NCBI RefSeq assembly: GCF_009695935.1
Contig: NZ_VUMY01000005.1
Span: 1 to 64,000, forward strand
Length of the DNA: 64,000 nt
Reading direction: 5' to 3'
Source: Mobiluncus porci
GTDB taxonomy: Bacteria > Actinomycetota > Actinomycetes > Actinomycetales > Actinomycetaceae
Positions 59,613 to 64,000 of this stretch are shown piece by piece. Below the pieces are notes generated by a model. The model did no database searches, was not told the origin of the DNA, and was given only the letters and a program-made list of their open reading frames with translations. The position numbers and the translations under genes were made by a program. Numbering within the stretch: position 1 is the first letter of the stretch; each line of letters starts with the position of its first letter.

Positions 59613-60299
59613 CTACCCGTCTATGTGGCCGTCGTCGAAACCGAGGTTGACGTGCATGGCGTTGCAGAAAGGCTGGTTTCGGGTCGCCCCACACCGGCAC
59701 AAATCGTAGCGATCGCGCAGTTCATAGAGGGTTCCATCGGAAGATTCCAGCGGGATACTGCCGTGGACGTAGATTCCGCCGGAGCAACCCTTTTCGGGAT
59801 CCTCAATGAGGGTAATCCCGACCTCGGTTTCGTTGGAGAGAATCTCGGTTCGCTCGGGGTTGGTTCGCGACAGACGTCCCGAAGGGCAGTGGTCAATAAC
59901 TTGCGCCGCGGATTTGGCCTCGTCATCCGTCTTGGCGTACATGGCTTGGCTCCAGGCGTCGCCGCCTTCTCCGTGGCAGAACCTTGCAAATGCACAGCGA
60001 TCGTCATCCGCTAGGGTGACTTTTTCGCCACTGTAGTACTGGGAGCGTTCCAAATAGGGCTTGCGGTCAGCGTTTTCTTCACCTTTGAAGCCCGCAGCAA
60101 CGTGGGAGCCGTCGCAAAACGGTTTGTTTTGAGACTTTCCGCAACGGCACAAAGCGTAGGTTTCCTCATGCGGAATATCCTGGGCATTATCCCATTTGTA
60201 GCCGTGACCTTCGGGAGTGATTTGGGCCCGACGCAGCGGCACATTACCGGTAACGACTGCCGGTCCTCCGGCGTGGATGCTGACTTTTTGTTCGCTCAT
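59613..60299 (-). CDS. Iron-sulfur protein with two CDGSH-like motifs and a central 4Fe-4S domain
   Basis: A 228-residue protein. The first CDGSH motif is CRCGKSQNKPFCDGSH (about residues 52-67, canonical C-x-C-x2-(S/T)...C-D-G-x-H). The second, near the C-terminus, is CRCGATRNQPFCNAMH, where Asp-Gly-Ser is replaced. Between them is a divergent 4Fe-4S-like region (DDDRCAFARFCHGEG ... VIDHCPSGRLSRTNP). It may handle redox or Fe-S transfer; exact role unknown. ATG 60299 follows GAAGGGAAAAAT. Confidence 0.85.
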   Translation of the reverse strand: MSEQKVSIHAGGPAVVTGNVPLRRAQITPEGHGYKWDNAQDIPHEETYALCRCGKSQNKPFCDGSHVAAGFKGEENADRKPYLERSQYYSGEKVTLADDDRCAFARFCHGEGGDAWSQAMYAKTDDEAKSAAQVIDHCPSGRLSRTNPERTEILSNETEVGITLIEDPEKGCSGGIYVHGSIPLESSDGTLYELRDRYDLCRCGATRNQPFCNAMHVNLGFDDGHIDG

Positions 60300-60358
60300 A
60301 TTTTTCCCTTCGAGTTGTGTTTGAATAAAGAATATCGTGAAGCGGAGCAATTTGACGT

Positions 60359-60480
60359 AGCAATCGGGGACGGTTTCGTCTCTGCGTAAACGAAGTTGGA
60401 GCAGAGTGGAACCGTCCCCGATTTTGCTTAACTGCTACGCGGCCATAGGGACGGTTCTTCTTCACTCCGTCTTTGACTAA
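60359..60480. repeat. REP-like palindromic element with GGGACGGTT arms
   Basis: AATCGGGGACGGTT (60362-60375) and AACCGTCCCCGATT (60410-60423) are perfectly inverted around a stretch that is itself partly paired (GTCTCTGC/GCAGAG). A second related pair, GGGACGGTTC (60449) and AACCGTCCC (60491), follows. It lies between sucD and the CDGSH gene and may end sucCD transcripts. Confidence 0.65.
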
Positions 60481-60513
60481 GCAAAGTAAAAACCGTCCCG
60501 TACCGCTCCGCTA

Positions 60514-61437
60514 CTACTTGCCCTGCATGAGTTCGCGGGCGATGCGCGCGGTTTCCGAAGGGGTCTTGCCGACGCGAACGCCGACCGCCTCAAGGGCTTC
60601 CTTCTTGGCCTGGGCGGTGCCGGACGAACCGGAGACGATAGCGCCAGCGTGGCCCATGGTCTTTCCTTCCGGCGCGGTGAAGCCCGCGACATAGCCAACA
60701 ACCGGCTTGGTGATGTTCTCTTTGATGTAGGCCGCGGCGCGTTCTTCCGCGTCGCCACCAATCTCACCAATCATGACAATGAGCTCAGTCTCGGGGTCCT
60801 TTTCGAAGGCCTCCAAAGCATCAATGTGGGTCGTCCCGATAATTGGGTCGCCGCCGATGCCGATGCAGGTCGTGAACCCAAGATCGCGCAGCTCATACAT
60901 CATCTGGTAGGTGAGCGTGCCTGACTTCGAGACGAGCCCGAGCTTGCCGCGCGGGGTGATGTCGCCCGGGGTGATGCCCACATTGGATTTTCCGGGGCTG
61001 ATGATGCCCGGGCAGTTCGGGCCAATCATGCGCACGCCGTGTTCTTTGGCGTAAGCGAAGGCGGCGTTGGTGTCTTGAACCGGGATGTGTTCGGTTATGA
61101 CGACCACGAGGTCCATTCCCGCATCGACGGCTTCAATAATCGCGCCCTTGGCTCCGGCCGGCGGCACAAAGATGACGGAGGTGTTGGCACCGGTGGCAGC
61201 CTTAGCCTCGGCAACCGTGCCGTAAACCGGCACGCTCACGGTTCCCCCTGGCACAGAATCAGCCAGCGGCCCGTAAGGGGTCACGTCGAATTCGACCGTG
61301 GTGCCGGCCTTCTTCGGGTTGGTTCCAGCGACAATCTGGGTACCGTAAGCGAGCATCCGTGTCGTGTGTTTGCGGCCCTCGGAACCAGTCATTCCCTGGA
61401 CAACGATTTTGGAATTCTCATCTAGAAAAATCGACAT
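60514..61437 (-). CDS. sucD: Succinyl-CoA synthetase alpha subunit
   Basis: With SucC it interconverts succinyl-CoA and succinate with NTP formation. The 307-residue subunit has [100 protein letters not shown] and the phosphohistidine region [20 protein letters not shown]. It starts 12 bp after sucC. Confidence 0.97.
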   Translation of the reverse strand: MSIFLDENSKIVVQGMTGSEGRKHTTRMLAYGTQIVAGTNPKKAGTTVEFDVTPYGPLADSVPGGTVSVPVYGTVAEAKAATGANTSVIFVPPAGAKGAIIEAVDAGMDLVVVITEHIPVQDTNAAFAYAKEHGVRMIGPNCPGIISPGKSNVGITPGDITPRGKLGLVSKSGTLTYQMMYELRDLGFTTCIGIGGDPIIGTTHIDALEAFEKDPETELIVMIGEIGGDAEERAAAYIKENITKPVVGYVAGFTAPEGKTMGHAGAIVSGSSGTAQAKKEALEAVGVRVGKTPSETARIARELMQGK

Positions 61438-61449
61438 GTTTGTTCTCCC

Positions 61450-62610
61450 TTACTTCGCGGCCAGCTCAGCAGCCTTATCGGCGGCTTCGTCCATTGTTTC
61501 CATCATTGTCACCAGCGGGTGGTTCGCGGCCTTCAGAATTGCGCGCCCCTCTTCGACCTTGTTGCCGTCCAGACGCACCACCAAAGGCTTTGTTGCCTGG
61601 TCACCGAGGATTTCCAACGCTCCAATGATGCCGTTCGCAACCTCGTCACAGGCGGTGATGCCTCCGAAGACATTGACGAAGCAGGACTTCACCTGGGGGT
61701 CGGTGAGAATCACATCGAGACCTTTGGCCATCACCTCAGCCGAGGCGCCGCCGCCGATATCGAGGAAGTTCGCGGGCTTAGTGCCGTATTTCTCGCCGGC
61801 GTAGGCCACCACATCAAGGGTGGACATTACGAGCCCCGCGCCGTTGCCGATGATGCCTACCTGACCTTCGAGTCGCACGTAGTTCAAACCGGCCTCTTGT
61901 GCCTTCAACTCGCGCTCATCAGCGGCCTTGTGGTCTACCAACTCGTTGTGTTCGGGATGGCGGTAGCGGGCGTTGTCATCAAGTGTGATCTTGCCATCGA
62001 GGGCGATAATGTCACCAGAGGCGGTCTGGACCAGCGGGTTTACCTCCACCAGGGTCGCGTCTTCGCCGGTATATACCTCCCAGAGCTTCAACATCACCGG
62101 GACTACCTTCGCGGCGGTTTCGGCATCGAAGCCAGCCTTCTCGGCAATGTCTTTCGCTACAGCTTCATCCATGCCGGAGGCGGGAATCGGCACTTTCGCT
62201 AGAGCTTCGGGCTTTTCCTTGGCAAGCTGCTCAATCTCCATTCCGCCCTCAACCGAGCACATCGCGAGGTTTTGACGGTTAGCGCGATCAAGCAAGATAG
62301 AGAAGTAGAACTCGCGGGCAATGTCCGCCCCCGCGGCGACCATCACGCGATAAACCGTGTGGCCTTTAATGTCCATCCCCAAAATCGCCTGGGCATTAGC
62401 CTCGGCTTCTTCGGCGCTCTTGGCGAGCTTCACGCCGCCAGCCTTACCGCGTCCACCGGTTTTCACCTGGGCTTTCACCACGGCGACCGCGCCGCCGAGC
62501 GTATTGTATGCGTCCTTCGCCTCCTGGGGTGTGGTCGCGACTATTCCCTTCAAAACGGGGACTCCGTGTTTTTCAAACAGATCCCTGGCCTGGTACTCGT
62601 AGAGGTCCAC
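61450..62610 (-). CDS. sucC: Succinyl-CoA synthetase beta subunit
   Basis: A 386-residue ATP-grasp subunit, [20 protein letters not shown] at its N-terminus, with [60 protein letters not shown] and [23 protein letters not shown] 62610 follows AAGGAACAGC. The palindrome shared with icd lies 20-40 bp upstream. Confidence 0.97.
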   Translation of the reverse strand: MDLYEYQARDLFEKHGVPVLKGIVATTPQEAKDAYNTLGGAVAVVKAQVKTGGRGKAGGVKLAKSAEEAEANAQAILGMDIKGHTVYRVMVAAGADIAREFYFSILLDRANRQNLAMCSVEGGMEIEQLAKEKPEALAKVPIPASGMDEAVAKDIAEKAGFDAETAAKVVPVMLKLWEVYTGEDATLVEVNPLVQTASGDIIALDGKITLDDNARYRHPEHNELVDHKAADERELKAQEAGLNYVRLEGQVGIIGNGAGLVMSTLDVVAYAGEKYGTKPANFLDIGGGASAEVMAKGLDVILTDPQVKSCFVNVFGGITACDEVANGIIGALEILGDQATKPLVVRLDGNKVEEGRAILKAANHPLVTMMETMDEAADKAAELAAK

Positions 62611-62629
62611 GCTGTTCCTTCCGTTAGCA

Positions 62630-62650
62630 AAATTTATCTCGACATCGAGA
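62630..62650. promoter_or_regulatory. Palindrome upstream of sucC matching the icd site
   Basis: On the plus strand, AAATTTATCTCGACATCGAG matches one strand of the icd palindrome (AAATTTATCTCGATATCGAG) at 19 of 20 bases. The core TCTCGA-CA-TCGAGA is palindromic. It is 20-40 bp upstream of the sucC start, a position suited to repression. Confidence 0.6.
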
Positions 62651-62769
62651 GATTACTTCAAGTCTAACCTATGTCTGGCATTTTTCAACCCCAAAAATTG
62701 ACGTTTTTTCGAGCATTTTCGCTCTATCCTGGTATTAGGCTAGAAATCTAGTACGCAAAGGAGCGTCTG

Positions 62770-63834
62770 ATGAGCGAAATTAATGCCAATCCGGAAACAG
62801 ATCCGGAAGCCATTGTCACGAAAGTGCCGTTGAAAATTTATGAAACCGAGATATACCGGCTCCAAACCGAGCTGGCGAAACTGCAGCGCTGGGTGAAATC
62901 GACCGGCGCCCGTATCGTGGTGATTTTTGAGGGTCGTGATGCGGCCGGAAAAGGCGGGACGATTAAGCGGCTGACTGAATACCTCTCCCCTCGCGTCGCC
63001 CGCGTCGTCGCGCTTCCGACCCCGACCGAGCGCGAGAAAACCCAGTGGTATTTCCAGCGCTATATTGCGCATTTGCCGGCTGCCGGAGAGATCGTTATTT
63101 TCGACCGGTCTTGGTATAACCGCGCCGGAGTCGAGAAAGTCATGGGCTTCGCTACCGCCAAACAGGTCCAAAAATTCATGCAACAATGCCCCACTTTCGA
63201 GCGGATGCTTGTTGAAGACGGAATTATGCTGCGCAAATACTGGTTCAGCGTCTCCGACCAGGTGCAATACGAACGGTTCGCGCGCCGCCTCCACGACCCG
63301 CTGCGCCAGTGGAAACTCTCCCCGATGGATTTGGAGTCGATTTCCCGCTGGGAGGATTACTCGCGGGCGAAAGACGAGATGCTCGTCCATACGGACACGA
63401 CGGAATGCCCGTGGTACCAGGTGCCGTCGGACTCGAAGAAGGCAGCTCGCTTGAACATGATTTCGCACTTCTTGTCGACCATCCCCTACACGGATGTTGA
63501 TGACGGAGCGGCGCCGATTGTCCTACCGGTGCGTCCTCCCTCCAAGGGTTATATCCGCCCGCCGATGGACACGGTGCGCTACGTTCCTAATCACGCCGCC
63601 GAGGTCGTGGCTCGCGCCAAAGCTGGCCAGATTCCCTTCGTGGCGCCGGTCGGGTATTCCGGGGCATATTCAGGGTCGGGGGCTTCAGGGAGCCCTAACC
63701 CCGCAGAGCCCCGCGGAGAAGACGGCTCCGCAGCCTCCAATGATGAGAATTCCCACCATGTGCGCCCCGCAGGTAATGGCGACTCCAATGCCAAGAAACC
63801 CAAGAAAGACAAGAAAAAGAAACACAAAGACTAG
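62770..63834 (+). CDS. ppk2: Polyphosphate kinase 2
   Basis: A PPK2-family enzyme transferring phosphate between polyphosphate and nucleotides. The 354-residue protein has Walker A ARIVVIFEGRDAAGKGGTIK, then LTEYLSPRVARVVALPTPTE, Walker B/lid EIVIFDRSWYNRAGVEKVMG and LHDPLRQWKLSPMDLESISR with WEDYSRAKDEML. Class (NDP- or NMP-preferring) is not certain. The C-terminal about 80 residues are an unusual low-complexity tail ending in a Lys-rich run (KKPKKDKKKK). ATG 62770 follows AAGGAGCGTC. Confidence 0.93.
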   Translation: MSEINANPETDPEAIVTKVPLKIYETEIYRLQTELAKLQRWVKSTGARIVVIFEGRDAAGKGGTIKRLTEYLSPRVARVVALPTPTEREKTQWYFQRYIAHLPAAGEIVIFDRSWYNRAGVEKVMGFATAKQVQKFMQQCPTFERMLVEDGIMLRKYWFSVSDQVQYERFARRLHDPLRQWKLSPMDLESISRWEDYSRAKDEMLVHTDTTECPWYQVPSDSKKAARLNMISHFLSTIPYTDVDDGAAPIVLPVRPPSKGYIRPPMDTVRYVPNHAAEVVARAKAGQIPFVAPVGYSGAYSGSGASGSPNPAEPRGEDGSAASNDENSHHVRPAGNGDSNAKKPKKDKKKKHKD

Positions 63835-63859
63835 CGGAGGGGAGCTCCGGACTGCCAGG

Positions 63860-64000
63860 CTAATAGTCCTCTGGGTGAATCGCCTCGGGAATCGACACCT
63901 CACGCAAGAATGCGGCTAACTCCGGAAAATCCAGAGTCACTGTCTCCCACAGTTCCTTCACGTCGATATCACCGTATTCGTGACTGATGGCGTTACGCAT
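63860..64000 (-). CDS. HepT-like (DUF86) ribonuclease toxin, C-terminal part (cut by window edge)
   Basis: The minus strand from the right edge reads MRNAISHEYGDIDVKELWET and VTLDFPELAAFLREVSIPEA to a stop at 63860. RNAISHEY fits the HEPN/HepT catalytic motif R-x4-6-H-x-Y. Such toxins pair with MntA-type nucleotidyltransferase antitoxins, which would lie beyond the edge. The gene starts outside the window; the first Met shown is internal. Confidence 0.75.
   Translation of the reverse strand: MRNAISHEYGDIDVKELWETVTLDFPELAAFLREVSIPEAIHPEDY

Overview
The window looks like chromosome from a Gram-positive actinomycete of moderate GC, most likely an Actinomycetaceae member of the Mobiluncus/Varibaculum type (genus is inference). 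Actinobacterial hallmarks are the UPF0182 - PPA1309 - UvrD - ThiF-like - DUF2342 - PDZ/Lon-like protease block, the clpS - DUF2017 - murI run, DUF3039, DUF3017 beside purH, DUF6350 beside purN, and many GTG/TTG starts. Catabolic genes (arginine deiminase, L-fucose operon, sialidase) suit a mucosal host-associated lifestyle.

Layout. 1-5.1 kb: arcA/arcB arginine deiminase genes (left edge cuts arcB), an acyl-CoA ligase-like enzyme, a truncated DODA-type dioxygenase and lipA. 5.3-12.4 kb: a LacI regulator and a complete L-fucose operon (fucI, FGGY kinase, fucA, fucP, fucU) with two related operators upstream. 12.4-14.6 kb: a decayed defence/toxin-antitoxin patch holding an orphan AbrB-like antitoxin, McrB and McrC fragments, an intact RHH antitoxin with a broken toxin, and a transposase/DUF4143-ATPase relic. 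14.7-18.4 kb: lipB, sialidase, IS relic, tRNA-Val, cutC. 18.6-20.0 kb: an interrupted secreted cell-wall-binding protein with an IS3 fragment, then tRNA-fMet. 20.3-31.4 kb: the conserved actinobacterial block plus rph-rdgB.

31.6-43.5 kb: two unrecognised small proteins, murI-DUF2017-clpS, an amino-acid permease, pncB, a secreted repeat-containing metzincin, DUF3039, HU, an LL-DAP aminotransferase and a GntR/ABC operon with its operator and promoter. 43.6-52.9 kb: a variable region with VapBC, a broken RHH antitoxin, a Fic protein, an XRE/DUF2975 pair, dapF, a frameshifted membrane gene, icd and two convergent DUF4143 ATPases, each with conspicuous upstream repeats. 53-64 kb: fadD, DUF3017, purH, purN, DUF6350, a CDGSH protein, sucD/sucC, ppk2, and a HepT-like gene cut by the right edge.

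How genes work together. Sialidase plus fucose catabolism suggests use of host glycans. icd and sucCD share an almost identical palindrome upstream, suggesting one TCA-cycle regulator. dapL and dapF fit an aminotransferase route to meso-diaminopimelate. The accessory stretches are rich in dead or dying toxin-antitoxin, restriction and IS genes. I found no CRISPR array, rRNA operon or prophage. The most intriguing unexplained signals are the paired small proteins at 31.6-32.1 kb, the regulatory repeats of the two DUF4143 ATPases, the ~122 bp inverted-repeat element present twice, and the icd/sucC palindrome.
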